64,000 nt of DNA, from IMG/VR virus record IMGVR_UViG_3300027749_000083, positions 1-64,000 of that record; one strand, 5' to 3'. Numbering within the stretch: position 1 is the first letter of the stretch; every line of letters starts with the position of its first letter. Shown piece after piece: positions 7,057 through 14,149 of this stretch. This DNA is from a virus. The translations under genes were made by a program, and so were the position numbers. The notes under the pieces are model-generated. The model searched no databases and was not told the origin of the DNA. It worked only from the letters and a program-made list of their open reading frames with translations.

Positions 7057-7942
7057 TTATTTTCTAAGAATCCAAGTTGGATCTTTTGGTGGATATTGAA
7101 ACCTTTTGGACTGTTTATCTGGGTGATCATATAATGGGTAACCAAGATCCTTTAATTCTTTTATATTTAATCTAAGAACCCATGATGTATCTTCTGGTTG
7201 TTCTTTGAACATCTTATATTTTTCTCCAGGTTTGTCATAGAATCTCAAATCTTTTCTAGCCTCTCTCTGTTTTTTAGCATATGCGGCTTTTTCTTCAGGA
7301 TTTCTATTAATCTTAGCATCCCTCATTTTTTTACTAGTTTCTGCTTTTTCTTCTGGAGTTTTATTATTTTTGGTTTCAAGTTCTTTTTGTTTTTTTGCCG
7401 CTTTTGCTTCTGGTGATTTATTATTATTTGTATCGAGTCTTTTTTGTTTACTGATAGCTTTTTCTTCTGGAGATTTATTATTTTTTGTATCAAGTTCTTT
7501 TTGTTTACTGATAGCTTTTTCTTCATCTGATTTATTATTGATGGTCTCTCTCATTTTCCTTATAGTTTATTCTGAGAGTGGTTCTCCCCAACCGTTATTC
7601 TTATTGATATATCTCAGGTGATTCTTAGCATCTACTTTGGTAAGAAATTTCTTTTCATAATCAGTAACCTCTTTAGGTGTTGCAAAATGTCGAATACATA
7701 ATACTCTAAAAGAAGCCAAACCATCTCTTTCTATTAATTCTTCAACATATTCCGATGATGTTTTATAACCAGATTCTGTCATGTGTAATGAAGAATCACA
7801 TGTGGACTTTTCATATTCCATCTATGATATTCCATCTATGTTATATCATAGATGGAATATGTTGAATCCAATAAACGTATGGGCTTTTACAGGTTAAACC
7901 TTCGGGTATATATACTTTTGTATTATATTTTTCTTGTTTCAT
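7057..7942 (-). pseudogene. GIY-YIG / NUMOD3 homing endonuclease, broken
   Basis: Read on the minus strand, three pieces form one gene. From ATG at 7942 come KSPYVYWIQHIPSM, a GIY-like strand, then a stop where the YIG motif should be; an inverted repeat lies there. From 7821 to 7567 runs the rest of the nuclease (YKTSSEYVEELIERDG, then EVTDYEKKFL). It ends GWGEPLSE followed by TAA, and the same frame continues TIRKMRETINNKSDEEK, so an intact ancestor would read GEPLSE-x-TIRKM, a NUMOD3-like motif. The C-terminal part has four repeats of about 21 residues (NNKSPEEKA...KQK). GIY-YIG enzymes of this type are selfish mobile nucleases. It was inactivated by at least two lesions. Confidence 0.7.
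7813..7860. repeat. 18-bp inverted repeat with an extra direct copy
   Basis: Arm 7813-7830 (ATATTCCATCTATGATAT) is a perfect reverse complement of 7843-7860. A third partial copy, 7827-7840, overlaps the left arm. The repeat interrupts the GIY-YIG gene exactly at the YIG position and causes a stop and a frame change. It probably arose by templated duplication, or is a tiny palindromic insertion. Confidence 0.75.
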
Positions 7943-8064
7943 AGTAGTTGTAATTGGCTAGTGAAAAGCTGGTGGATGGTTCAAACATCGCGATCAGCAT
8001 CTATTCTTATTTATATATTAGCATCACTTTTATTCACATATTGTCAAAACTATTAGGTAATTTA

Positions 8065-8093
8065 TATAAATAGAATTGAGGATAATTCAATTC
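8065..8093 (+). promoter_or_regulatory. T4-like late promoter plus 5' leader hairpin
   Basis: TATAAATA at 8065-8072 matches the T4 late-promoter core and is followed by a 7-bp hairpin (GAATTGA 8073-8079, TCAATTC 8087-8093). The lysis genes begin at 8112. A T4 late-type element fits timing of lysis genes. A sigma70-like reading (TTGTCA near 8041 with TATAAA) cannot be excluded. Confidence 0.55.
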
Positions 8094-8111
8094 TCATAAC
8101 AAAATAAAAAT

Positions 8112-8327
8112 ATGACAGAAATTCTATCAAATCTACAATCACAAAACTGGTTTGGCATCGTAACCGCAGTTATTGCTCTCGCATCTGCCGTGGCATCAAT
8201 TTCGCCAACACCCGCACCCGGTTCAACATGGTCTAAAGTTTATGTCGTGCTAGATTTTCTTGCACTTAATATTCTGAAAGCCAAGGACACTGGAGTGCCT
8301 CCAACAACCCCAGGCGCACCAAAGTAA
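8112..8327 (+). CDS. probable holin-like small membrane protein
   Basis: A 71-residue protein with one clear hydrophobic helix at about residues 14-31 (FGIVTAVIALASAVASI), a Pro-rich turn (TPAPGS), a second moderately hydrophobic stretch (KVYVVLDFLALNI) and a hydrophilic tail. Similar short proteins with a TPTP turn and a LDFLALNI segment sit in lysis regions of other large myophages. The next two genes look like a spanin pair, supporting a lysis role. The holin function is inferred. Confidence 0.5.
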   Translation: MTEILSNLQSQNWFGIVTAVIALASAVASISPTPAPGSTWSKVYVVLDFLALNILKAKDTGVPPTTPGAPK

Positions 8328-8337
8328 CAGAATAACA

Positions 8338-8565
8338 ATGAATACACTGAATGTATTTCTCCAGGCACTCATTTCTGCTTGCAATGCTTATTCTGCATGG
8401 ACGAGGTGGCAATTCGAAACTGAACTAGATAAAATTGAAGATGAAATTCAGAAATGTACTCAAATTATTAGTGCTGGCGGAAATGATTCTGCTAATGTCG
8501 AATTGCGCATCCTCCTCCTTGGCAAAAGAAAACAACGCAAAATTGACAGCATCAGCCCTGTATAG
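8338..8565 (+). CDS. candidate inner-membrane spanin (Rz-like)
   Basis: A 75-residue protein with an N-terminal hydrophobic segment (VFLQALISACNAYSAW) followed by a charged helix likely to be a coiled coil (FETELDKIEDEIQKC). This matches the plan of an i-spanin, though it is short and its N-terminal helix is weakly hydrophobic. A lipoprotein gene is embedded in another frame, the classic Rz/Rz1 layout. The function is inferred from this nesting and from the preceding holin-like gene. Confidence 0.45.
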   Translation: MNTLNVFLQALISACNAYSAWTRWQFETELDKIEDEIQKCTQIISAGGNDSANVELRILLLGKRKQRKIDSISPV

Positions 8566-8695
8566 TCCCCCGATGATTACATTACAACCTGGAGTTGTGT
8601 ATCAATTCAAAGAAGGTACTCTAACAGGCACTGGACAAGTATTTCATTCCGATTTCTCTTGGAGACAAGCGCTGATAATCGGAAATGGTAAATAA
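8441..8695 (+). CDS. candidate outer-membrane spanin lipoprotein (Rz1-like)
   Basis: From the ATG at 8441 (preferred to TTG at 8435) the product is 84 residues. It has a lipoprotein-type signal: a basic start MKFR, a hydrophobic core VLKLLVLAEMILL, and a lipobox-like MSNC with Cys22, then ASSS. The mature part is short and beta-like (YQFKEGTLTGTG). It starts inside the upstream gene in another frame, as Rz1 does in Rz. Asn at -1 of the lipobox is unusual. A strong terminator follows at once. Confidence 0.55.
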   Translation: MKFRNVLKLLVLAEMILLMSNCASSSLAKENNAKLTASALYSPPMITLQPGVVYQFKEGTLTGTGQVFHSDFSWRQALIIGNGK

Positions 8696-8716
8696 ATTAA
8701 TTCTGATAACCCCAAC

Positions 8717-8756
8717 GAAATCCCTGCCAAGTTATAGTTCGCTTGGCAGGGATTTC
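8717..8756. terminator. strong intrinsic terminator between convergent genes
   Basis: A perfect 15-bp stem (8717-8731 with 8742-8756) with a 10-base loop is followed by a T-rich tract on plus and preceded by one on the opposite strand. It separates the lysis genes from the convergent DUF5856 gene and can act in both directions. Confidence 0.9.
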
Positions 8757-8773
8757 CTTTTATACCTTTATGT

Positions 8774-9133
8774 TTATGATTGTCTCAACCGATAAATCAA
8801 GTGATTAAGAATCCCTTCAATTTCATCTTGAATATTTTTTAAATCTGGTTTATCCATCGTAATAGTGCAAAGATATTCAAGAAGTGTATTTTTGAGATTT
8901 ATATATCTTGTTACCGAATCTCCTCTATATGATTCAATTTCCACAGAATATAGTACTTGTTCTGTTGAAACATCTTCACGCCCATAAAACTTTTCAATAA
9001 AGTCGTCAAAGATATCATCAAGCTCATCATATGCAGTTCCTAGAGCCATGTGAGATGCGAAACTTTTAGTTTGCCAGTGATCTACTCGGATTTGGTTAAG
9101 AACGGCAAGGAATAGTGATAATTGTAGGTTCAT
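8774..9133 (-). CDS. DUF5856-family protein, Dps/ferritin-like helical protein
   Basis: A 119-residue all-helical protein. The N-terminal HWQTKSFASHMALGTAYDEL (residues about 19-38) is the hallmark of the DUF5856 family of T4-like phages and resembles the HW...H helix of Dps-like ferritin-fold proteins. Acidic residues follow (DELDDIFDDFIEKF). The function is unknown; a metal-binding or mini-ferritin role is speculative. It is divergent from phoH, and the shared gap holds a late-type motif on each strand. Confidence 0.75.
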   Translation of the reverse strand: MNLQLSLFLAVLNQIRVDHWQTKSFASHMALGTAYDELDDIFDDFIEKFYGREDVSTEQVLYSVEIESYRGDSVTRYINLKNTLLEYLCTITMDKPDLKNIQDEIEGILNHLIYRLRQS

Positions 9134-9140
9134 ATGAAAC

Positions 9141-9166
9141 TATTTATAATTATAGGGTTATAAATA
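9141..9166. promoter_or_regulatory. back-to-back T4-like late promoters
   Basis: The 41-bp gap between the divergent genes contains TATAAATA on minus (9141-9148, 8 bp before the DUF5856 ATG) and TATAAATA on plus (9159-9166, 9 bp before the phoH ATG). Two exact 8-mers in so small a gap, correctly oriented, are unlikely to be chance, even in AT-rich DNA. Confidence 0.65.
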
Positions 9167-9174
9167 ATTCATAT

Positions 9175-9918
9175 ATGGCAACTGTAAAACGCGAGAAGAA
9201 ACCAAGAAGAGTTGAATTCAAAGAAGTTGAAACAGCCTTAACTGAAAATTTCAATAAATTAGATTTTAAATTCAAGAAGCGCAGTTTTAAACTAACAGAA
9301 AAACAAAAAGAATTAATAGCAATTATTAATGATCCAAATATCAAGGTTGTTATAATTCAGGGCCCGGCTGGTACGGGAAAATCATGGACGAGTGTTTTTT
9401 GTGCTTTAACTATGATTAAAAATAAAACCTGTGAAAAATTACTATATGTAAGAGCTATGGTTGAAAGTGCTTCTAAATCTATGGGGTTTTTGCCAGGATC
9501 TGAAGCCGAGAAAACGGCCCCATATAATGCAGTCATGTTTGAGTTAATCAACAAGATTGTGGAAGATTGTGATATTCTTAAAATAAAAAAAGCGGGAGTT
9601 ATTGATACAATGCCGCTTAACCACACTAGAGGCCATACGTGGGATAATATGTTTGTATTAGTGGATGAATCACAACAACTAGAAAAAACTGAAATTTTAA
9701 CTGTAATGAGTCGCATAGGAGAGAACAGTAAATTAATTTTAGCAGGAGACAAGATGCAACCAGATATTAAAAATAGTGGATTCGAAAAGGTATTTAATAC
9801 TTTTAACGATACTGAATCATTGGAAAATGGAATTACTACATTTGAATTTGATGAATCTGATATTGTGAGATCACAAATTCTAAAATTTATAGTTAAGAAA
9901 TTTCGTACAATAGAGTGA
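9175..9918 (+). CDS. phoH: PhoH-like P-loop ATPase
   Basis: From the ATG at 9175 (longer starts would run into the promoter) the protein has 247 residues. The Walker A GPAGTGKS is at 63-70, Walker B is MFVLVDESQQ, and the PhoH-type LAGDKMQPD is near the C-terminus. Before the P-loop come a basic N-terminus and LTEKQKELIAII, typical of PhoH/helicase-like NTPases. PhoH is very common in aquatic phages; it is probably an RNA-related ATPase, but its biological role is unsettled. Driven by a late-type TATAAATA. Confidence 0.9.
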   Translation: MATVKREKKPRRVEFKEVETALTENFNKLDFKFKKRSFKLTEKQKELIAIINDPNIKVVIIQGPAGTGKSWTSVFCALTMIKNKTCEKLLYVRAMVESASKSMGFLPGSEAEKTAPYNAVMFELINKIVEDCDILKIKKAGVIDTMPLNHTRGHTWDNMFVLVDESQQLEKTEILTVMSRIGENSKLILAGDKMQPDIKNSGFEKVFNTFNDTESLENGITTFEFDESDIVRSQILKFIVKKFRTIE

Positions 9919-9994
9919 GATAAATATAAAATATAATAGAATTGCCGGAATTAGTATTTTTCTGGTTTCAGCAATTTTATCTTGGAACTCATTA

Positions 9995-10053
9995 TAATTA
10001 TTTTCTCATTTCATCATTTTTTGCTTTACAAGGGTTTTAGTGTTTGTTATAAT
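9995..10053 (+). promoter_or_regulatory. sigma70-like promoter P1 with long conserved upstream block
   Basis: The -35 TTTACA (10025-10030), a 17-bp spacer and a perfect -10 TATAAT (10048-10053). The DNA from about 9999 to 10030 (TTTTCTCATTT...ATCATTTTTTGCTTTAC) and from 10047 on (GTTATAATTACTATAG) recurs almost unchanged on the minus strand at 61526-61597, while the spacers differ. No ORF follows for about 400 bp. Confidence 0.75.
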
Positions 10054-10373
10054 TACTATAGAAAATAAATTAAAAAATATTTTAAATAATATCAATACTA
10101 AAAACTAAGATTACCCTTCGGGAATTCCTTTCAGGAATTAATCCAACTTCTTAGAAATTGAATTTAAAAATACTTAATTCAAACAAAAGAATTTCCGAAG
10201 GACATCCTTGCAGGATGTAAATTGAGTTTCATAGGAAATTATTAAGACTTAAAAAATCTTGAAAATCATTTAGAATCTCTTAAATTCCTCTTGGTTTCCT
10301 TCCAAACTCAAAGAATAATTATGGACTTTTTTATCCATAACCTCTTGATTTTCAATAGGATTCTTCGAAATCC
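10054..10373 (+). ncRNA. candidate structured non-coding RNA
   Basis: The region downstream of P1 has no credible ORF but many hairpins. CTAAGA (10105-10110) pairs with TCTTAG (10149-10154), enclosing CCC-ttc-GGG (10114-10122) and AATTCCT-ttc-AGGAATT (10123-10139). Then come TTGAATT/AATTCAA (10158-10182), TCC-gaa-GGA (10194-10202), ACATCCT-tgc-AGGATGT (10202-10218), TTATGGA/TCCATAA (10319-10340) and GGATT/AATCC (10358-10373). Triloops are repeated. No family is recognised, and the 3' end is uncertain. Confidence 0.5.
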
Positions 10374-10403
10374 AAATTATTTTCATTTTTTAGTACTTTT
10401 TTG

Positions 10404-10451
10404 TGTACAGGAAGGTCGAATTGGTGTATATTGAGCCCGTAAGGAAACCCC
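10404..10451 (+). promoter_or_regulatory. sigma70-like promoter P2 with conserved leader
   Basis: The -35 TGTACA (10404-10409), a 17-bp spacer and the -10 TATATT (10427-10432), preceded by the T-run common to this promoter family. The start region reads GAGCCCGTAAGGAAACC, identical to that after P5 at 20.6 kb. It drives the gene at 10467. Confidence 0.75.
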
Positions 10452-10466
10452 CAAGCCGCTCCAACA

Positions 10467-10775
10467 ATGCAAAAGAAATTGAATACCTTTATCACCCACA
10501 TGAAATCCCTTCCGGATTCAGAACTAGGATTTTCTCCAGTCTTTATTTGTAAGACTGCTAAGGAATTTAAGGTACCCGGTCGCATTGTTAAGGAATTATT
10601 CTTGGGTAATTCCAAGAAGTTGAGCCCCGGTAAGTATGCTGTAACCGATTCCAACTTGGTTTCTAAAGCCGAATTGAAATCCGTCAAGAAAGCCGCCAAA
10701 TATTCTGGTGAGCCTGCGCCAGACACTTCAATTTTTACTTACATTGCTACTCCGGAAGAAATCGCAAACTCCTAA
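10467..10775 (+). CDS. hypothetical early protein
   Basis: A basic protein of 102 residues (MQKKLNTFITHMKSLPDSEL...), first gene behind promoter P2. The middle SPGKYAVTDSN and a Lys-rich helix suggest a small nucleic-acid or protein-binding domain, but no family is recognised. Its codons look less AT-extreme than its neighbours, as for other genes directly behind these promoters. Confidence 0.55.
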   Translation: MQKKLNTFITHMKSLPDSELGFSPVFICKTAKEFKVPGRIVKELFLGNSKKLSPGKYAVTDSNLVSKAELKSVKKAAKYSGEPAPDTSIFTYIATPEEIANS

Positions 10776-10804
10776 ACTATATAACAAACTCTACAGGATA
10801 TACA

Positions 10805-10876
10805 ATGTTCGATTACGATGATCTTACAGAGGAAGAAATTTGGGATCTGTTGGATGCTTATTACTCACAATCATGA
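10805..10876 (+). CDS. acidic 23-residue peptide
   Basis: MFDYDDLTEEEIWDLLDAYY plus three residues, from the ATG at 10805 to the TGA at 10874, overlapping the next ATG as ATGA. Strongly acidic and helical. It lies in the P2 operon. It may be a real micro-protein or a coupling leader. Confidence 0.4.
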   Translation: MFDYDDLTEEEIWDLLDAYYSQS

Positions 10877-11106
10877 AAACACTACAAAAAGACTTAAAAG
10901 AAGGGGATCAGTTTCAATATCCAGGAAGTTCACTAGTCTGGACACTTCACAAACTATCCCATGCTGATTTATGGATTCTAGTGGGATCAAATACAAATGC
11001 AGAAAATCCGTTTTACGCAACGCAATGGTGTGCTATTAATAGTAGTTTTAATCAAACTCCTTTTGGCGCATTTGGTGGTTGTTTTGAAATGTTTACGAAA
11101 CTTTGA
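10873..11106 (+). CDS. hypothetical protein
   Basis: From the ATG at 10873, which overlaps the upstream stop, the product is 77 residues: MKTLQKDLKEGDQFQYPGSS and a beta-rich, aromatic C-terminal half. Similar short barrel-like proteins with a KEGDxF opening are frequent in phages, but I cannot name a family. Confidence 0.5.
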   Translation: MKTLQKDLKEGDQFQYPGSSLVWTLHKLSHADLWILVGSNTNAENPFYATQWCAINSSFNQTPFGAFGGCFEMFTKL

Positions 11107-11108
11107 TT

Positions 11109-11354
11109 ATGGAAACTAGTAATTACGATATTCCGTTGCAAGCTCTTAAACATAATTGTCGAAACTTGCGAGTAGCAAAAGCTCTTGCTAAGGAGTGGTT
11201 ACTGATGAATGAATTTGTAGAATTTCGGGGAAATATTCACCATTTTCAAATAAAAGATTTGGGTCTTGGTGTCTGTGCAGTTCAACTTCTTCCCAAAAGA
11301 TTTGTGAATACTGTAATGGTAAAAGAATTGTGTCAAGATAAATTTTTAGATTAA
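11109..11354 (+). CDS. hypothetical protein
   Basis: An 81-residue protein from the ATG at 11109, two bases after the previous stop. Basic helical N-terminal half (CRNLRVAKALAKEWLL), then a beta-like half. No family recognised. Confidence 0.5.
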   Translation: METSNYDIPLQALKHNCRNLRVAKALAKEWLLMNEFVEFRGNIHHFQIKDLGLGVCAVQLLPKRFVNTVMVKELCQDKFLD

Positions 11355-11357
11355 ATC

Positions 11358-11693
11358 ATGAATAAGAAACTACAAAATGAAGTGAGCATTGTCGGTGCTG
11401 GTGATAGTTATTGGGGGGGCGGGGGTAATAGCACAGGCGAATTCCTTGTTACTCATTATGATATCTCCTGGATTGATTATGAAGAAGGTGATGGCAATCA
11501 ACCATATGGACTTCAATTATTCGGGCCTAAAACTATTTGGCAACACTACACAGATTCTGGAATTGTAAAGGAAGTTAATGATAAGCTCTTGACTTTTCTA
11601 CAAGAAAATGTTGATCCTAGGATTAAGCGAGTTGCATGGTCTGAGCAAGGAATGCAACCCGACTCTGGTTGGTCATTTGATATCTTGTTGTAA
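11358..11693 (+). CDS. hypothetical protein with Gly-rich loop
   Basis: A 111-residue protein with a glycine-rich segment GAGDSYWGGGGNSTGEF near the N-terminus and an aromatic, acidic remainder (WIDYEEGDGNQPYG). Last gene of the P2 cluster. No family recognised. Confidence 0.5.
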   Translation: MNKKLQNEVSIVGAGDSYWGGGGNSTGEFLVTHYDISWIDYEEGDGNQPYGLQLFGPKTIWQHYTDSGIVKEVNDKLLTFLQENVDPRIKRVAWSEQGMQPDSGWSFDILL

Positions 11694-11757
11694 AGGTAAA
11701 AATAGAATTCCAGCAATAAAAAATACTCATTTTGGGTTGCATTAGCATATGCTTAAC

Positions 11758-11796
11758 TTTATCATTGACTTTATCACGCTGAAAATCAATGATAAA
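11758..11796. repeat. perfect 11-bp inverted repeat
   Basis: TTTATCATTGA (11758-11768) and TCAATGATAAA (11786-11796) around a 17-base loop. No T-run follows on plus, so it is not a standard terminator. It lies in the 140-bp gap before the DUF1353 remnant and might be an operator or a leader structure. Confidence 0.6.
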
Positions 11797-11833
11797 GGTC
11801 TTATAAATTGTCTAAACTTATAGAAAGAAAATA

Positions 11834-12232
11834 ATGACTCCCGGCTTTGTAAATATTACACTCGATGTGAAAACTTCGAACGGTCTTGAGGATATTCTGT
11901 TAGAACCTCTAGAGTTTGTTCGGGTGAATAATCGAAGAATTCGAGCGCCAATTGCTGGAACAACTGATGGTTAATGTCTTCAGAGTATTTTTCCTGCAGC
12001 AAGTTGTGATTGGTTTGCCTCTGTAATTCATGATTCTGCTTATAGGAATCAGCTTGAAATTCAATATGTTGGAGAATGGGTTCCGGCAAATTATACACAA
12101 AAAGAAGCTGATATTCTTTTTCTTGAGGCTATGAAGTCTCAAGGAATGTCTTTTATTAGGAGGTATTTAATTTATAGCGCGGTTCGATTATTTGGCCATT
12201 TTGCTTACAACACAGATCATTACAAATCATGA
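11834..12232 (+). pseudogene. DUF1353-family gene with an in-frame stop
   Basis: One reading frame from ATG 11834 to TGA 12230-12232 is interrupted only by TAA at 11972-11974. Before it: EPLEFVRVNNRRIRAP and the TDG of the family. After it: FASVIHDSAYRN, then KEADILFLEAMKSQG and YSAVRLFGHFAY. These are the expected DUF1353 blocks (TDxASxP, HDxxY, aDxxF, aVRxfG) in order, at normal length. DUF1353 proteins are common in phages and prophages and of unknown function. A single nonsense change seems to have killed the gene; a wrong base call is the alternative. Confidence 0.75.
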
Positions 12233-12456
12233 AATATTATATTATTTTGGGGCTCGTATTAATTCCATTTTTAGTTCTATGTATCTTTGTTATGGGATTT
12301 ATAGCCGGTGAAGATGCTACAATGAGCTCAGCTTTTCAGCATGGATTTGTAGTTCCAGTTAAGAATGGATCGGAAATTCAATATGAATGGATAGATCCAA
12401 AACTTCTTTCTCAACAAGAACCTCCCTTAGAACCTGAAGAAAATCACAAAAAATAA
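12229..12456 (+). CDS. small membrane protein
   Basis: 75 residues, start overlapping the upstream TGA (ATGA). One strong N-terminal transmembrane helix (IILGLVLIPFLVLCIFVMGF) followed by a 45-residue acidic, Pro-rich soluble tail. Probably a single-span inner-membrane protein; role unknown. Confidence 0.55.
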   Translation: MKYYIILGLVLIPFLVLCIFVMGFIAGEDATMSSAFQHGFVVPVKNGSEIQYEWIDPKLLSQQEPPLEPEENHKK

Positions 12457-12478
12457 TTTAAATTTATTTACTTTTTTG

Positions 12479-12507
12479 TTTACATCAGGTCATAAATAGA
12501 GTAGAAT
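12479..12507 (+). promoter_or_regulatory. sigma70-like promoter P3
   Basis: The -35 TTTACA (12479-12484), a 17-bp spacer and the -10 TAGAAT (12502-12507), preceded by the T-run. The transcript start region contains GTAAGGGATATC, a variant of the conserved GTAAGGAAACC leader. It drives the gene at 12536. Confidence 0.75.
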
Positions 12508-12535
12508 TTTGTTGTAAGGGATATCACACTACAAT

Positions 12536-12892
12536 ATGGCTGCTAAGACTAAAGACGTAGCACTCGTTGCAACTCAGAAACAAGAACGAGCTGCGGAGCG
12601 CAAAGCCCGCAAGGAACAAGACCTTCCTGATAAATCAGGTCGGACATATTCCAAAGATGTTGCGGCTGCAATTGCTCAACATGAAGACCTAAAAGTCAAT
12701 CCTCTCATTTATCGGAAATTTACTCCGATTGTTGAAAAGGAACTGGACATCGCAGAATCTGAAAAGAGTTTGGCTGCATACAAAGCGGATCCAACTAAGG
12801 GCGGTCTTTACAATGACTACTTTATCAGGCTCTATACGGGCTTTCTGATTACTCTGAATAAGGAATTGAAGGAGCTCAAAAAGAAAGGATAA
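12536..12892 (+). CDS. hypothetical early protein, Lys/Ala-rich
   Basis: A 118-residue helical, highly charged protein (KQERAAERKARKEQDL at residues 15-30; KELKELKKKG at the end). First gene behind P3. No family recognised; the basic charged helices could bind nucleic acid or a host protein. Confidence 0.55.
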   Translation: MAAKTKDVALVATQKQERAAERKARKEQDLPDKSGRTYSKDVAAAIAQHEDLKVNPLIYRKFTPIVEKELDIAESEKSLAAYKADPTKGGLYNDYFIRLYTGFLITLNKELKELKKKG

Positions 12893-12898
12893 TCTAAT

Positions 12899-13225
12899 AT
12901 GAAAATCACCCCTTCAGATATGTTGAGCGAGAGCGACGGCCAAGTTGATAGTACCGCGCGATGCTTGCCTTCAAATCCTGCCGAACAGGTGGCTGCGGTT
13001 CTGAACTTTCATTGTCTGCGACCGACCCGAATTAGTGAAATGCCTGAAGGCAGCCAAATGTTCGAATTCCTTGATGATTGTGAGGCCTGTGTGGAGGTGT
13101 ACCCAACCAGAGAGATTGTCCTAGTCGTCAAACGTGGGCCTGTGCTGGACCTATACGAATTGACCACTTCTGAGGTTAACCTGATTGTCCCAATTCTCAA
13201 GGATGCTCTGCGGTCAAGAATGTGA
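12899..13225 (+). CDS. hypothetical protein, less AT-rich than its neighbours
   Basis: A 108-residue alpha/beta protein preceded by AAAGGA at a workable Shine-Dalgarno distance. Its base composition is visibly more GC-rich than surrounding genes, which may mean recent transfer or codon selection for high expression. No family recognised. Confidence 0.55.
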   Translation: MKITPSDMLSESDGQVDSTARCLPSNPAEQVAAVLNFHCLRPTRISEMPEGSQMFEFLDDCEACVEVYPTREIVLVVKRGPVLDLYELTTSEVNLIVPILKDALRSRM

Positions 13226-13298
13226 ACATTTCAAGATTCATTCATTTTCAGAATTTGTGTTTGCAAATAAAGATCAACTTGAATTTATTTATTGAATT

Positions 13299-13544
13299 AT
13301 GAAATGTTATAAAATCCGAAACTCTGAATATTTGTACTCAAAGGGTGGGATAATTCCATTTTGGACAAAGAAAGGTAAGACTTGGTCTGCCAAGCAATTT
13401 ATAAAAAGTCATCTAACTCAATATAAACAGAACAACAATAGAGATATTCCTTCCGACTGGATTGTTGAAGAGATTATATTTGCTCCAAACATGATATGTG
13501 AATATAAGGAATATGACGCCACAGACTTTTACGAAAATTATTAA
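13299..13544 (+). CDS. hypothetical protein
   Basis: An 81-residue basic, aromatic protein (MKCYKIRNSEYLYSKGGIIPFW...) resembling small phage proteins whose members begin with a YKIRN or YxIRxxxx strand. Function unknown. The 3' end lies in a 63-bp block that recurs near 14150. Confidence 0.5.
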   Translation: MKCYKIRNSEYLYSKGGIIPFWTKKGKTWSAKQFIKSHLTQYKQNNNRDIPSDWIVEEIIFAPNMICEYKEYDATDFYENY

Positions 13545-13593
13545 GTAATAAGAATATGAAATCTAAATATTACGAAATCTGTTATAACCCAAA
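13531..13593 (+). repeat. 63-bp direct repeat, copy 1
   Basis: Covers the end of one gene, the spacer TTAAGTAATAAGAAT and the first 38 bases of the next gene. It matches 14150-14212 at 61 of 63 positions. It is the probable source copy, since here both flanking genes are complete. Confidence 0.85.
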
Positions 13594-13789
13594 GACAAAA
13601 ACCTATCGAATTTGGGATTATCAAAATGATTGTTGGGATTGGGATGTTGGTGATTATTGTCACACTATTTTCGAAACTCGTTGGAAATTTCTCGCTAAAC
13701 GAAGATGTACTAAAAGGTTAAGTTTCGATGAAAGCTATTATAAATCCGACACTTGGACTGATTATGAAGGAAATAAACCAAAGAATTAA
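13556..13789 (+). CDS. hypothetical protein
   Basis: A 77-residue protein rich in aromatic residues and Cys/Asp (YYEICYNPKTKTYRIWDYQ, then a W-D-W stretch). A truncated copy of its start lies in the repeat at 14150. No family recognised. Confidence 0.5.
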   Translation: MKSKYYEICYNPKTKTYRIWDYQNDCWDWDVGDYCHTIFETRWKFLAKRRCTKRLSFDESYYKSDTWTDYEGNKPKN

Positions 13790-14129
13790 GATTGCACAAA
13801 TCATGGGCTGGAGTAACATCCAAGATCCTATTATATTCTCGGCCGTAATGAGAACTCCTGCAGGATATGCCCCAGGAACCGACGGTCCATATTTCTCAAC
13901 AATTCCTGATTATCTCCATGACTTGAATAGTTGTCATGAATTTGAAAAGTACATCCGTGAAAATTCTTTATGGAGTACATATTGCTTGGAATTAGAAACT
14001 GTTTGTTCAAGAACAGAAAATTGGGATTATTGGGTTGCAATTGAATATGCTGAACATGCCATCGGAGCTTCTGCACCAGAACGTTGCGAAGCTTTTCTAA
14101 AAATCATGAATAAATGGGAAACTGTATAA
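13764..14129 (+). CDS. phage ABA-sandwich domain protein
   Basis: From the ATG at 13764, overlapping the upstream gene by 26 bp, 121 residues. The pattern of an early MGW, then PYFSTIPDYLHDLNSC, a mid-region hydrophobic-aromatic strand, and APERCEAFLKIM at the end fits the phage ABA-sandwich domain family (PF18066). Function unknown. A longer start at 13728 would increase the overlap without adding family sequence. Confidence 0.6.
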   Translation: MKEINQRIKIAQIMGWSNIQDPIIFSAVMRTPAGYAPGTDGPYFSTIPDYLHDLNSCHEFEKYIRENSLWSTYCLELETVCSRTENWDYWVAIEYAEHAIGASAPERCEAFLKIMNKWETV

Positions 14130-14149
14130 ATATACATATGACTACTTCT

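Noticed and set aside
7370-7621. A plus-strand Ser/Phe-rich ORF over the NUMOD3-like region
   Set aside because: It is the mirror of a Lys/Glu-rich repeat on the minus strand, and homology lies only on the minus strand.
10202-10218. Calling the 10-kb RNA a CsrB-type sponge
   Set aside because: CAGGATG-like motifs are present, but the clearest sits in the 3' arm of a stem rather than a loop, and there are too few copies. Kept only as a speculative idea under the ncRNA finding.
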